From NCBI GenBank assembly GCA_036583965.1, contig JAZBQD010000027.1, positions 8,595,187-8,659,186 on the forward strand: a stretch of DNA of 64,000 nucleotides, given 5' to 3'. Of the stretch, positions 1-14,400 are shown in pieces; positions within the stretch are counted from its first letter, which is position 1; the number at the start of each line of letters is the position of its first letter. The translations under genes were made by a program, and so were the position numbers. Origin of the DNA: Prunella strophiata. Lineage: Eukaryota > Chordata > Aves > Passeriformes > Prunellidae. Below the pieces are notes generated by a model. It worked only from the letters and a program-made list of their open reading frames with translations. It had not been told where the DNA came from and searched no databases.

Positions 1-144
1 ATAGCTCAGAGGTATGAATTGCCTCATTCATCTCACTGGAATGTTCAAAAACATTAACTATTTTTTGACTGATTCAGCAGAAAATGTGCTGGCAGCTAAT
101 AAGCTTATGCCTGATCCAGGGGAGATTCAGAGACTGAGAAAGGT

Positions 145-150
145 TTTATT
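145..150 (-). terminator. candidate STIL distal poly(A) signal AATAAA
   Basis: The only canonical AATAAA I found on the minus strand below the STIL stop codon, about 1.45 kb into the presumed 3' UTR. Confidence 0.35.
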
Positions 151-906
151 TTTCAGCACAGTAAAATAGCACCTTTCCTGAAAGGAAGCAAATATCCTTG
201 TTGATGGAAGAGGCTGCGTGAGAGGAGAAATTCTGGCTTAAAGGAGCTGCTGCCTTCCTCTCTCTGCACTGGCTTCAAAACAGCACATGGCTTATCTCAG
301 CCCAATTCTGTAATAAATTCATTAGCAATTAGTGCCCACTCAAACATACCAAGAACTAACACTGCAGTCCTTAGGATGTGACTGGGAAAGGCCCAGGATT
401 TCAGTGTGGGGTGTTTTAATCTCTGGTTTAACTCTCAGAACAGGAAAGGCAAGGTCAGCACCAGGCTGAACTGCTGTTGAGACAATGCCATCACTAAAAC
501 AAAGTTTGTTCCAAAGCCTGTGAGAGAATGCTGATGCACCTAAAAGGCCAGTGAGAAAACACATGGCTCCACCAGTGATTCCAGTGTCCTCCCACCAGGA
601 ATGGTGGGAATGGGAATCAATCACCACTTCCAGCCAAATGCTTCACCTTGTGCAATATTCTCATCACAAGGTTATGGAAAAGAGCTGATTCATTAATAGA
701 CTGGAGTGCTTGGTGACAGAATATTTATGTGTTAATTCAGAACAAAGAAAATTATTATTTCTGCTTACCCCACCACCCAGTATCAGATTCCTGATGAGTT
801 CAGTAGCAGGTGAACCACTGAACTTCAAGTTAACCATTTTAACAATGACTGGGAAACCACATGCGTCTTAAATAAAGGCAGCATTAGTCAAGTGAAGATT
901 AATTTT

Positions 907-912
907 TTTAAT
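907..912 (-). terminator. candidate STIL poly(A) signal ATTAAA
   Basis: ATTAAA on the minus strand about 680 bases past the stop codon. It is a common variant signal; no transcript evidence is available here. Confidence 0.25.
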
Positions 913-1593
913 GGAACCTTTGACCTTTATCAGGAGTATGTAATTTTAAATAAATAGAAACACAGAGGTGAAAAAAAAAAATTACAAGTCTTAAAAGTGC
1001 CAGCTTTCCCAGGTTTCCTTCAAAGATTTCATGATACAGAGAGTTACATATGCCATTTTGGCTGAATTCAAAATAATTTTAAGCAAAGTAAAGCCAAAGT
1101 TATACTTCCCTTCCCCACAGACACAACCCACACACAGTAATCCAACCATTTCAGCAAACTTCTAAAAATTAGTGCTTTAGTTCTGTCCCCCCTGCTCTGC
1201 CACACACATTATTATCAGTGGCTCACAGTTGGCACAAACATGGAAAAGTCTGTTTTTAAAAAAGTCAACAAAAAGAACACTTAAGTAATCACCACTGTTA
1301 AAATTATATTAAAAGTACATCTTGGGCTCAGGTTGATTCACCTTCAATATGCTTTAAAATCACACCTAACTGTAAACAAAAGTGCACACATATGTCTGTG
1401 CTGATCAGCACTGCCTCAGCCAGGCACTTTGAGGTGGCTGTCCATGAGCTGGCTGAAAACTCAGTTCTGCAAGATTTACATTGCTACAACAGAGTGACCT
1501 CTTCAAAGAGAGCTCAATCCGTGGTTTCCTGTAGTCTTTTACAGAGAGGTCCCTCTGATTTGAAGCAGTGGTTGCAGCCATCTCAAGGGATGT

Positions 1594-2407
1594 TCAGAAC
1601 AGCTTTGGTAATTGCCTGAGTTGTTTGACATCAAGAATGGTGCCAACAGAATTGATGCTGTTTGACTGGTTTAACATTTCAAGAGTTGGAGTGTGTACAT
1701 TTCCACGAAAGGCCTGAGTATCTCCTTCATCTTTCCTGACGGGGTGTTCAGTGAATTCAACCCTCCCAGGTAACAATCTGGTTTTTGATTTTAAATCCTT
1801 TAGGAACTGAAGTGAGTTTTCATCTGCTTGATCTGTTCTGGGAGGAAAAATTTCATTTGTAATGTTTCTTAACACAGGGCTGTTTAGTTCTAGTGGAGAA
1901 GCAGTGGTAGCCAACTCTTTGCTGTGACTTTTTAGGTGAATGGGAAGTCTTCCATCCACTCTTTTGGGGAATTCAGTCTGGTGGCTAAAGCTGTCCAATG
2001 CAGGGGTACAGTTTTTGTCTGGCATGCTTTTGCTTTTGACAGTGCCAAAATTGCCATCTTGAGCCTGCAGTTCCTCTTCATCTTCACTGCTGTCACTGCC
2101 CTGTATCAGCCCATATCGCTTCATGTACTTCTTGGTTGCAAAGGACATATTGCTGGGTGAAATTAAACTCAGCCCCACCATGCTCTTGTCCGTATTTGTT
2201 TGCAGGATGTCTTGGAAGGAGAAATCTGTGGGAGGATTTTGGCGGCTGAGGGACAGTCGGGACAGCTGATGTTCACTGAGATACTTCAGGGCTATGGCGT
2301 TTGCTTCCATGCTCAGGTCAGCAACGTTGGGACACATGCTGACATTGGCAAGTAACATGGAATTTAATCCAGGCACCACTGCTTCAGGACTTATGCAAGC
2401 CAAGATG
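1594..2407 (-). CDS. STIL: STIL coding exon 15, STAN domain and C terminus
   Basis: The terminal coding exon. It encodes [33 protein letters not shown], the STAN (STIL/Ana2) motif [20 protein letters not shown], an acidic SDSSEDEEE stretch, [11 protein letters not shown], and ends [22 protein letters not shown], then TGA at 1,594-1,596. STAN is the SAS-6-binding module. Acceptor TTTATTTCAG above 2,407. The segment matching the human KEN box reads HPVRKDEGD, without KEN. Confidence 0.96.
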
Positions 2408-5400
2408 CTGAAATAAAGCATCAAAAAGTTACCTTAGCATTACAGGAAAAGCATCCATTTCACAATTTTGCTCACTGTACTGATTTCTCCTTTCTTCTGA
2501 ACACAGCTCCATCAGGACTAGATCATATTATCTGCACACACTGAAAACCAGCTACTCACCCCCACTAGTATCCAAACACTGCCAGAGGATGGACGATATT
2601 CCCTTCTCCTTCAATACACAGTACCCTCATATGAAGAACCACAGCATCTCCAGCAGGTTACAGGGCTGGTTTTGGTTTTAAAGCAGGTTTGAACTCTTGG
2701 TCTTTCCTCACCAGTGAATGTGACATTATGTGTGTCTGATCCTACAACTCTAAATTCTACCACTTCAGCACAAATTTTATAGCTAGAAGATGTACCCAAG
2801 CCAAATGACTGAGACCAAGAACATCTTTCCCAATGCATGGTAATTCCAGGATTTTTACAGAAACTCTGACATTGCATTTGTTTCCAGAAGCCTACAAGGT
2901 TCTAGTTTTTGAAGTACCTTCAAATGAGGAATGTTCATTTGTTCTGCTGCCTGGTGCAGCAATTTCTTGTATATATATCAAGTGTTTAAAGACTGAAAGA
3001 ACAACCACTGGTACAAAAGTAATGGTTGTAAACCACTGCATTTAGTTCACACATCATATATTAGTTCATAACCCAAGCTCCTCATATTAAGAATTAAGAG
3101 GCTTCCTATTTCACCGAGCTCAAATTCTGAAGTTTGCCCGGGGAAAATAAACTGGCTCAGCAACAACAACCACTTATTATGCTATGGAGCTGCACTGTTG
3201 TTTCCTTCTCTACTGAGCTGTAGACCTTTTCTCAGAATTGTTTATCAGTCTTGAAAGTGGCAGAAGGAAGAACTCCACCCCACTCCCCAAGTTTGAAGAA
3301 AAAAACCCCAAGAGTTCCAGTTTTGCCTTATGGGTTCACATGTTAGCACGTTATTGACATTAAAAGAACACTGACAAAGTCCAGCCAGGAAGGCAGTCCA
3401 GAAATTCCAGAAAAACAGCCAATAAAATACAAGTAAAAAGGAGAGAGAAGACGTTAGAAACTGTATGACTGGAAGCAGCTTTTGACACATGTCTGAAGAG
3501 AAGATTTATTAGGAGGTGGTTAGATTTTTTGTGTTTATATAACAGCTACACACTAGGATCAAGAAGACAATAAGGATGAAAGTGAAGCTGTACCAGGCAG
3601 TCAGCCTATGCCTACACAGCTATGCAAGTAAATTCCCGTGCCTAAAAACCCTCCTTCAGAAGGTACTTCTCTGTTCCTTCCTCTGTTTCAACAAGGCTGT
3701 TGTTTCCCTCCCCAGCACTTTCTCTTACCAAGGCACAGCACCCCCAATAACAAGCAATTAGGACAGAACCAGTTTTGATTAGATACCAAAGCCACAATAA
3801 CAATTTCACTTATACTGGTAAAGTGCAAGACAAAGGTTAAGAAGCAATGACAAAATACACAGCTGCTTAATGTTCAGTCTCCCAAGTCCAGAGCTGCTCT
3901 GGAATACTTGGACACAGACCAAAGAATTGCCCATAGCTTTCCTTGTTATTCTAGGGAACTGCATGCACAAGGCTTTAAGAATCACCAGAAGCTCTAACAG
4001 CAAGAACTACTTGTGTTCTACTTAAATATTCTGAGTTTTGCTAGCAGAGCTCTTAAACCTATCTGAAATGTCCATAGCATGAGCCAGTATTTCAAGTTTT
4101 GCAGGAAATGTAGATCAAGATGTACCCAAATCCCAGTGGCAGTGAACAGCCTTCTCTTGACTCATTGAGCCAAATCTTCATTTTCAGTTGGATCTACACA
4201 TTACTACTCAAAACAACCAGCATTTTACCTGGCACTCTCCACTTTGTGTGTATTTTCCTTCACACTGCCAGGTGAGTCCACTGTCACTCCAAGACTCCTC
4301 AGCTGTTTGAGTGTGGCACTAATGACACTCTCTTTATCCACCCCTCCTGTATCAGTCTCTGAAGCCACTTCTGCTGTACCATCAATATCCTGATGTGTAG
4401 GACCATCATCAACAAATCCTGATTTTAAAGACAAGTGATCTTGCTCTTCTGAGGTCTTTAAGAGGTGGTTTACTTGGCCCTAAAGAAAAAGGGAGCACAT
4501 GGCAAAAACATCATGACATACAGGGATTGTCAAATACCAAAATCCTGACTTACTCTTACACAACTTCAAATACAACTTGATGGATTAATAGCTTATTCTG
4601 ACAAAGAAGGAAAATTCAGATACAGTTCAGATGTAATCACTTAAACTCTCAGCAGTGTAGTCCAACACTGGAACATCTTACACTTCAAGTTTTCTATAAG
4701 AGTCTGCTCTAAATTTAAACACATCACATACTGATATTCTTCAAGATTAAAATATCTGCCCTTTAAGGGACTTGAAGGATAAAATGCTCTGTTATTTTAA
4801 AGGCCATCTAATTTGGGAAGTTATCAGCTGATGTTCTTGAATTAAAAAATTATTATTTATTAGATAATAGAAAGTACTCCATGTATACATGAAAGAGAAG
4901 AACAAAATAACCACTTAAACATTAAAAAAAAATTGAAGAACCACAAACTCGGAGTTTTCTGTAGAGCACAATGTGAATTTGAAAACCACAAGCAGCTTTC
5001 ATTCATGCCAATACCACATCATAAGTTCAGCAGGGTGCTGTTCTGACTGTTGCATTCAGTGCAGAATATAAAATGTGCATGAGTTACCAGTAAGTCCTGG
5101 TAAAGCTTCAGCTCCTCTGAGGGCTGCTGAGTGAGCGAGGTGGGTGGCTCCGAGCTCTGCTCACTTGTTACCACCACCTGGCTCCTGGCTCCCTCCGATG
5201 GCTCTTTCTGTAAAGACACACTGACACTTTCTTCCAAAGATGAACCACGAACAAGTGCTTGGGAAGCATTTCCATTTCTGGAAGAGAACACCAAGATAGC
5301 TACATACTTGCTTGAAACAGCATAAACATCATTATGACTACATGTACTTTATTTTTCATGAACATCAGAGGAGAACAATCGAGAACTGCAAACTGATCCT

Positions 5401-8400
5401 AAGGGGTTTTAGTTCTGCCTGCTGCCCAAGGCTTTGCTCCTTTCTGCAGTCATTTCCTCTCAAAAGTCATTTGAGGACTGACAAAATAGACCTCCAAGTG
5501 TGCAACTACAACAGCCCAACTAGTTTTTCAAAAGACAATTTGAAAGTGGCAATGGCATCTCTGGACTAGTCAAAACTCAGTGACACACTATGACTTATAC
5601 CAGATGAAAGGAAAGTTACTAACAATTTGGAATTTATGTTTTCAGCATATCACTTATAAGCCTTTAGGAGCAAGTACCTTCTGTATGCTCTGACACATGA
5701 CTTATTCAAAAAGCTGCTTTTACCAAGGTACATAACTTACCATGGGATTCCTGTGGCAGTTTAAAAACTTCTCAAAAGACAGTTACAAGTACACACATGC
5801 ACACTGAGTATCACAAACTGAGAACAAACACCTAGCTGAAATGTTTTTCAATAAGAGATGTGAAAGAGGAGCTATAAAGGCTAAAAAGGGTAAACACTGA
5901 ATGAGTTATAACACAATGCTGTGCACCCCCCTCATTGGTGTGTGCATTGCATAAGCCTTTGGAGACCAGACATATCAATACTACTATCATCCCAAGATGA
6001 TCCTCAAGCAACCCTCCTCCCCCTTCCTGTTCCTCCTGAGGAGACAAGTGTGAGATAAGGGAATTTCAGAACTCAACTGATCAATTGCCTGTGTTGAAAG
6101 CGATAAGATTTAAACCACGTGACATACCAGATAGTCAATGTAGGTTATCAGCTAGTGTTACACTAGCAATTATTCATCATTCCCAAAAATTATCCCCTCC
6201 TCCTCCTCAATGAATCTGGGTGATGCTCTACATTCTCACTGTAAGACACTTTACAGCTATTTTACTGGTTTATGAATCCAAGTTGAAGAGAACCTTAAGA
6301 TGGCATTGTCCTAAAATACAATGGTCATAAGATTGATCTGAATCTGTAACATTTCTGGCAGCAGTATATGTTTGCAGACAGTACTTTAATCAAGGACTAT
6401 GAACAGTTAAGTCATAGCTTAATTACCATCATTTTTTCCAATATGAGTATTTTAGGAACCTAATTTAACTGGAGGGGTATTTCCCCTCCTTTGGCTTTTT
6501 ATACTTAGACAATATTAGATCACTAAAGTGCTAAATTGTTGAGCTATTCCTACGTAGAAATAGCATCCATATAGATAATTAAAAATATTTTAAAACCATT
6601 TCCCAAATTAGTCTGAGATTAGTCACTGCACTATAAAGCAACTGAGCTTAAAAATAATTAAATTAACAGCAGTGAAGTCAGTATCTGCATGCACCACACA
6701 CAAAGTAATCAGGCATAAAATAGAGAAATTCAGGGAACAGCCACATAATCATAAACACCTCATCCCAAGCCCCTCAGAACTGAAAGAGTTCTGAATGCTG
6801 ACAAGGAAAAGCCACTGTAGGAAAAGAACTGAGTATAGCAGCATTCTCTTTTCCAGTCAGGATTTAAGGTAAGAAAAGGAATGTTGTTGCCAGCACAGTG
6901 CATGCTTTTGCAAGTTAAAGGCTTTTGCCATCAGCTGCTGCTGACAGGTAGGTGAGCAAAACCTGCACGACTGATAAATGCAGACTCTAAAGGCAGATGT
7001 GTTTTGGTGAGCTGTACAATTTGAAGCATAATTAAAAAATAAAGAAGGGAGAGAACACAACAGCTGAGGTCAGACTATTTATAACTCCTGAAGAAAAAAA
7101 TATTACAGAAGTAATAACTTACATAAGGCAGTTCAGCACATTATGTGAGCACAGAGTGTTTCTGTTACTTACTGGGGAGTGTTCTGATTAGTTCCTTCTT
7201 CCACAAGGTGAACACTCTCTACAAAGCTGGGCATGTCAACCACCCTTAAGGACTGAAGCAATACTTGTATTACTTGCATCTTGTTCAGCATTAATTGAAA
7301 TGTTTATGTCCTCCTTAGAAATCTCCCCATCTTCTTTTTTCCCTCGTGGTATGGAGTTGCCTTGTTTTTCTGAGGCTGTATTCCAAAACAAACTAGCACC
7401 TAGGATAAAATTAGAGGTTTAACTACTTAGTCATTACTTTTTTCTGAGACCCTTTGGCTTACTATATCTAGAGGAATAATTTTCTCCTGTTCATGTTTCT
7501 TTCACCATTTTAAACGTTATTTACAGTTTAAAGTCAGCTAAAAGTTGCCAAAACATAATTCATGTCCTAGTTTCTTCCAAAGTATACTTGATGAAAAGAA
7601 ATGGTTGTATTAAATAATTTTAATGCATTGACCTTGAGCCTGTTTCAAAGTTTCCTCCAGACTAAGCACAACATTTCCAGGGATTTAACAGGAACCAATA
7701 TGTTAATATGCAGCTGTACAGATACAGCTGCATAACTCTCCTAAACTAAAGCAAATTCAATCTCCTCTTCATGCATGATTTCCAAACAACATCAATAATA
7801 TATTTATTGGAACACTATATGGCATAGAAGCTATTACTTTTTAAAACAGTATTGAATATAAAAAGATGTGGAGTCACATTTCAACAAGACACCATTTTAA
7901 ACAGAACACCTTTCCAAAGTTAGTGGAAAAATAGTTATTTCAGTGATGGCAATCAAAGACAAAAGTAACTCCAGCCTAAACTTGCAAATAACACCTCAAC
8001 AACCCAGGTGTTTTTTGGATCTAGGTGCATGTTTGCACAGCTTCAGCATTTCTGCAAAACATTTCCTCCATGCCCAAACAAACCACAGAAAGGTCCAGAA
8101 AGAAGCGGTGCCGGTCTGTTTTAAAAGAGTGAAGCGTTACCTGTGCTCACGGCAACGCTGACACTGCTCCTGTGGCGCGATCGCGGTGAGGTCTGTGTTT
8201 CCATGGAAACAAGCTCCCCCGGCTTCTGCGCTGCTGCTGCCGCCTCCGAGGAACCCTCCTGGCGAGCCTGAGCTTCCAGCAAGCGCTGGATCTGGAAGAG
8301 TCATCGCAAAGTTAGGATCTGCACAATCAAATATCAGCTAGAACAGGCAAAAGTGAATTAATTGGGTTCTGCTAAGATCTGGATTCAAATACAGGCTGTG

Positions 8401-11400
8401 CTGCCACAGCACTCTGAATACCTTCCAGTTGTCAGCAGAGCACACAGCATAAATCAAAACACCAATTTTGATGTTGGCAGAGCTAGCAAAGAAGATCTTT
8501 AAGCACATTGGCAGAGGCAGCACCAAGACAACTTGGTAAAGCCTGTTTGCACCACACTTGCTGGAAGTATTCCTTCCCTTTCATTCACATACAAAGCCTA
8601 TTAACCGACTTACCAGCCAAGCATTTACATGCCAACTGTCCCTACACCAACTTTGTATTAATTACAAAGCTAAGCAATTAAATGATAAAATTAAGGTTGC
8701 CAGGCAATCTTCTCTCTAGGATTTTCATCCACTCTGTTCACCAATTAGCTTGCAGCTCCAGGGAGAAATACAAAAACAGTGAAGGCTGCAATAAGGAGGG
8801 GTTTCCCTCATGCACAACCCATGATTTGGGAGCTTGACTTTACATACAGGAACTATACCAAAAACAAATTCCAGCTGTAACCTTCTAGTTCAAGTACCAC
8901 AAACTTTTATGTTTGTATTGTTCATCACCAGCAGCAAAATTTAAACTCCAGCTCTTCAGCCCCAAATCATACCCTGCAAAATACAGGGCCAGAAGGTTGA
9001 TCAAGGAGCTGGTATTATGAAGAAACAACCTGGTGAGGCAACAGAGCACAGCAAGACCCTCAAAGTTCAGTTTTCTAGCACAGAAGAGACGTGATGAACC
9101 AAGAATTGATGCAGACAACTTAAGTTTTCAAAGCAACAGCTCAGGGAGCTGCAGATTTGAAGGTGGAAAAAACAACATATGAGAACATTCTGTGCTTCAT
9201 CTGTATGTTTACAATAATTCCAAAGCCTATAGCCTAGCAACACTTTTTTTTTTTTTTTTTTTACACAGACAAGCATGTAAGTAGAAAAGCATTTATACAG
9301 AAAGTGTATCAGTTTGCATTACAAACAGTCTACTAAAAAGAAACCTTCATGTTATGGAAATACCACAAAATAAATGCAAAATTTGATTAGATATAAGTCA
9401 AATAATTTTTAAAGGGACACCAATTGGTAGAGCTAATTGAGTCCCCTCTCCATGCCCAGACTCCAGCTGGTATGACAGGCTCCCTTGTTCCAATATGGAT
9501 AGACAACAGTTAATTTAATTCCTTTGGCAGGGGAGCTATCAAAGCACAATCACTGAGAGGGCAGAAGGAGAAAGCTGACATTTCCACAAACCTGAGCTTG
9601 AAGTAATTTGAGTTGTCTGTCTTGCTGGGTGAGGAGCTGGTATGCATCTGGAGATAATCCCATCATGCCATTATCTGATGCTGCTGCAGGAGCAGGCGTG
9701 TGCAGGCACGGGGAGTGGGCAGCACAGCACTGCAGACTCGAGGGGCTCGCACTCGATGGCATCCTCATCCCAGGTGATAAGCCATTGTCAAGAGAACAGC
9801 TCCCTGTTTTCCCAGGATATCTCACGTTTATAGGGCTGCTCGTGGCATATCCTGGGTTACAGCAAACGTTTGGGCAAATGATATTTTGATGGAACACTGC
9901 ACAAGGACTTTGCTGAGCCATCTCTGATTGGATTTCCGCTCCGTGTTTGGGGCTCACTTTACCAACTCCTTGCCACGGGTTTATGGGATTATACTGGAGA
10001 GAAGCAGGACACTGACAGCTGCATGCTGGACAGGAAGGTGGCACTTGAACTGGCACCTGCAGATCTGGGAGCTGTCTGCAGCTCTGTGGTGACAGAGCAG
10101 AGTTGTGGAGGACTGGCTGTGTAACAGCAGGAAGCTGCTTGGAACCAGGTATTGATGTTCTCCTAAGCAGAGGCTCTCCCTGAGGGGTGACACTCTCAGG
10201 ATTTAATACAAGTTTCTCCAGTGGCTTTCTGGGGTGGTGCACAGATGTATCTGGGGAAGGCCCACTACAAGGTGTTGAAGGAGAAGATGATCCTGAACTT
10301 TTTCTTGATTGAGGGGAAGCCTTCTTACACTGCACCTGCTGCTGTCGTAGAGCTTGATTTCCTCTACAAGGCATTGAAGCTGGAATTTTCTGGTTTATAG
10401 GATTTGGTAATCGCCTCAAGGTGGGATCTCCCATATTAGCAGGAAAGTTCTGCCTGTCTTCAGAGTGCTGGCTGGGGTGACACGTAGATCTCATGCAACA
10501 CCTCTTTTTAATAGGCTGATTTGGCACTGTGGGTAGACTTTTAGCACTTGAAGTCCCTACAGGCTTAGATGATTGTCCTGATTCTATGAAACTCCCATCC
10601 AAAATAAGTGATAGCTCTGGCACTGAAGGAAAAATTCTGGTAACCTGAAGGGACAATTACACACATGCATGATAATTTTAAAATATTGTCTGCTTCTTAG
10701 AATGCAGAATTTCCTCAAAGAAAATGCTCTGATTTAAAATCAATATATGATGATTATCAGTTTCCAAACCAACCACATGTTAAACATATTCCTAAAAGAT
10801 TGGAGAATCCAGAAAAAGCAGCAAGATCTCTAGGATCATTCTTAAAGGAAAATAGCTTTTATATAGTGTAACAGCCTGTCTGACAAATGAATGCTCCATG
10901 TCATTTGGAAGTGCATTTCAGAAAATGGATATTTCCCTTCTAGAGGTGGACTCTGTGTCCCCTCTTACTATTCTCAGATCCAGGAGACAGCTGCAATAGG
11001 ACATATTTTATATACAATTACCACATCCTCCTAGACCTTATGCTGTACAAGGGCTGGTATTAATTGTACTTGTACACACTTCAGTGAAAAAAGGACAGAG
11101 CAGATCTTTTAGGTAAATGAAATAAAAAAAGAAGAGCTGGCTGTCTCTGTCTCAGACACCACAGCTCTTCCATTCAATAAGAGTGAGATTCCTAAAGTAT
11201 AAACTACTCTCTCTGTTCCCAAATCACAGCATGTACAGGAATTTAAAGTGTCTAAAATCCTGAAAAAATGGCAGGTTAACTACAGGAGAGGGACTCATGG
11301 TTCATTCCTTCAATTCTGTTCCTCCTGCTAGCACTTGAGAGAGAGAAGCTTTACGCTCTCCAGTTCCCTTACAATGAGTTTTGCTGCTCTAAGTGTCATA

Positions 11401-14400
11401 TCTGAGATACCCAGAGCAACTATTTATTTAGTTACCTGTTGACTCACTGGGTGAGGGCTTGGAATTGGTCTGGGGGATAAATCCTCATCTTCCACACCTG
11501 AGTCGTGATCACTTGCTGACAACTTGCTGGGTGAAGAGCCTTGGGGAGAACTAAAACCAAAATAAACCAAAGTAAAATGTTTGCTTGTTGGATTTGGCAG
11601 TAGTAACATGAAACTTCCCATTTTTCAATGTGCCATCATTTTTCTAAGAAGCAGTTGCATCCATCTTCTCCCTGGTTAGCTGGGGAGTTCACCCAGCAAA
11701 CAGTTCTAAGATCAAATAATGAAAATAAAAAAGCTGCTTTTGGGCAAGAAGATACAAACCCTCCCTCCCCACAGCATCACACAAACACACCTTTTAAGTG
11801 ACATTCTAACAGCAAAGCACTGATATATAGTGAAAAGATAGGAGGTGCTACAGTAAAGATTGTAACATTGTTTGAAGGAAAATAAAGGCCATCTTCTAGT
11901 CATAGATAAAAATTTGATGGATAAGCCAGGTTCTTAAAAATCACTAAGTTTCAACCTATCCAGGTCTTGGAGCTCTGAAAAGTGGGAAGAAAAAAAGGAA
12001 TTTTTTTTGACTTAAGTAGATTTCAATTAGAGATTTGCTTCAAAGGACAGATCTCACTTAAAGCTTAATACAGTCAACTAAGCCTCATCAGTGAGGAAGC
12101 CTTTTTAGAAACATCCACTGCATAAATTAAAACCACCAGTACCAAGTAGGCTTTTTTGGAATACAGACAGCTTGACCATCTTATTTAAAAAATACTAACT
12201 CTAGGAATAAATATTTTAATGCAATAGAATGTATGCACAGTTCAACTGACACATAGCACAGAACAAATCAAAACCCTCATCCAATAAATATTTCATTTTT
12301 GCACATAAATTGCATCTGAGAGATTTACCTTTTGATTGGAAGTTTCTTGCAAATTCTGCTGAAGAACTCAGTTTCTGCATTTTGGTTTTCTGCACTCAAT
12401 TCAAACTGGATAGGGCTCTTGTCTGATGGTTCAACATTCTGGAATGAAATGTTCCATATTTGTGAAGCACGAAACCTTCAAACTTTCAATCACTGAGGTA
12501 CTACTCCCAGAGAAACAGCTTTAAGGACATTTATATGATTATTTGCTGCTTGTCCTCTACTTTCAAAATTTTCAGCACTACAAGGAAGCAGGCAACTTCC
12601 CTTCCTGTTTAACACTGTTCCCCTGCTACTCTGTAAAGTAGTTGAGCTAATTATAGTCATGAGCAGATGCTTCCTCACTGTAACTGCTCAGATACTCCTG
12701 CAGGGCTGCCACCACTACAGGAAACAGCAAACGTCCCTGCACTGTTTCACACACCACAGCTGGGCAGCTCCTGGAGACAACAGAAGTGAGCTTCTGGGGA
12801 GACATCTGTCATCTTCAGAAAGCTGAGCTGTCCCTAGGCTAAAGGGAGAAGGCAGCCCTGACAAGGAAATTCAATTGGGAAGAGAAATGAGTATACAGCA
12901 CTAGCACACATATTACACTCACTGCTTCTCTGACAGAGCATAACAGCACTTAGTGAGCAAATTAACAGCTCTGCACAAGTCTAGGAAAACACACAAGGAA
13001 CTGAGATTTCCTAGAACTTCCTCAAACCTTACTAGCCATTTCCCAAACTTCTATAATCAAGTTCTTTCAGAGAGTTACTTTGCACAAAGATAAAATCTGC
13101 CATTAATAAAAATGTGATTAAATTGGTAACCTCTGAATTCCTTTTTGCATTTAACTTCAAGCAAAGCACAACACTCAGCTTTGCTGTCCAGCAAGCATCA
13201 CCCAGAGCAGCTGTCAGATGTGGCCAAGGTGAACACAGCACACCAGAGCAACAAATGCTGTAGGAAGTCTGAGTCTCTGCTCATAAGGCCAGAAGGTCAC
13301 TAGTAGGAAGGAACACTAACCAAGGACAACACAAGCACAGTATACTTAAAAGACAGATGCTTAATACTATTAGAAAAGTGAGCACTGCTGACTTTGGAAG
13401 TCATTTCTCAATTTGAGGGACAAACATGAACTTACAGTAGTCCCTAGGAAAAAGCAGCTTTATAGAGGTACATCATTTTTAAACACTGCAGATCCATTTG
13501 GGTCACATCATAATGACTCTTTTAAGGCATATTTTGAAGTACCATGATGCAGGAGGAAAGCAAGACACTTACTTTGAAGAGGTGAACTGTTTCATGACAA
13601 GTTAGGATCTGAAACCCCAGCTCAGTCTGCCCATTGCATGGAACACACTCATAAAACTCTGGTTCCTTGTGTGTCAATGAATAAAGCACAACAAGAAAAC
13701 TCCCAGATTCTGAAAAAACCCTAGAACAGAAGGAAAACACATCTTTAAATAACTTAAACATGAAGAAGGCTCTTAGATTTTCAATACAGTGGGCAAATTT
13801 TCCACACAGTTTAGCAAAGTGGTGAATCATAGTATTTTGAGTGGTGCTTAGCTATAGATAGTGCAGATGGATTTATGACAGTAGCTACATGCAAGAATCA
13901 AAGAAAAGTAGAGAAATGAGAATAATCCATGTCCTTTGTATTTCAAACCCTTATAATCACTTAGTACTTTAAATTAATTCCTGGAAGAGTTCAAACATAA
14001 CACAGAAGAAAACATCTGTAAGAATGATACTGTGTTTTACTTTCTTTTTAGTTTTCAGTTGAAGATGCATTATAAAGACACTTAGTGACTTTGGTTATCC
14101 CTAAACATTCAAAAAACATTCATTAGCAAAAGGATTTTTTTTTAGGATAATTATATTGAAGTTTTTTTTTTTTTTTCTACAAGTTGAGAATAGGGAGTAA
14201 TAACAATCAGCATTTAACACAAGTTCAAGGATAATGACAACAATGTATGCTTCCAGTAAAAGGTAGCACTACTTTCAGAACAGTTTTTCTTTTTATAGCA
14301 CTTGTAACATGCTTGTTTGTAGGGTTTTTTATTTGTTTGCTTTTTCATTAAATAATACATGCAATAGAAAAAGCAGTAGAAACAGGATGCTTGAAAAACA

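Larger units (their letters stand above)
1..1593 (-). other. STIL: STIL 3' UTR and downstream flank
   Basis: AT-rich, no coding exon recognised. The 3' UTR begins directly below the TGA at 1,594. Its end is not certain: the plausible poly(A) signals on this strand are ATTAAA at 907-912 and AATAAA at 145-150. No exon of TAL1, the expected next gene, is recognisable. Confidence 0.6.
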
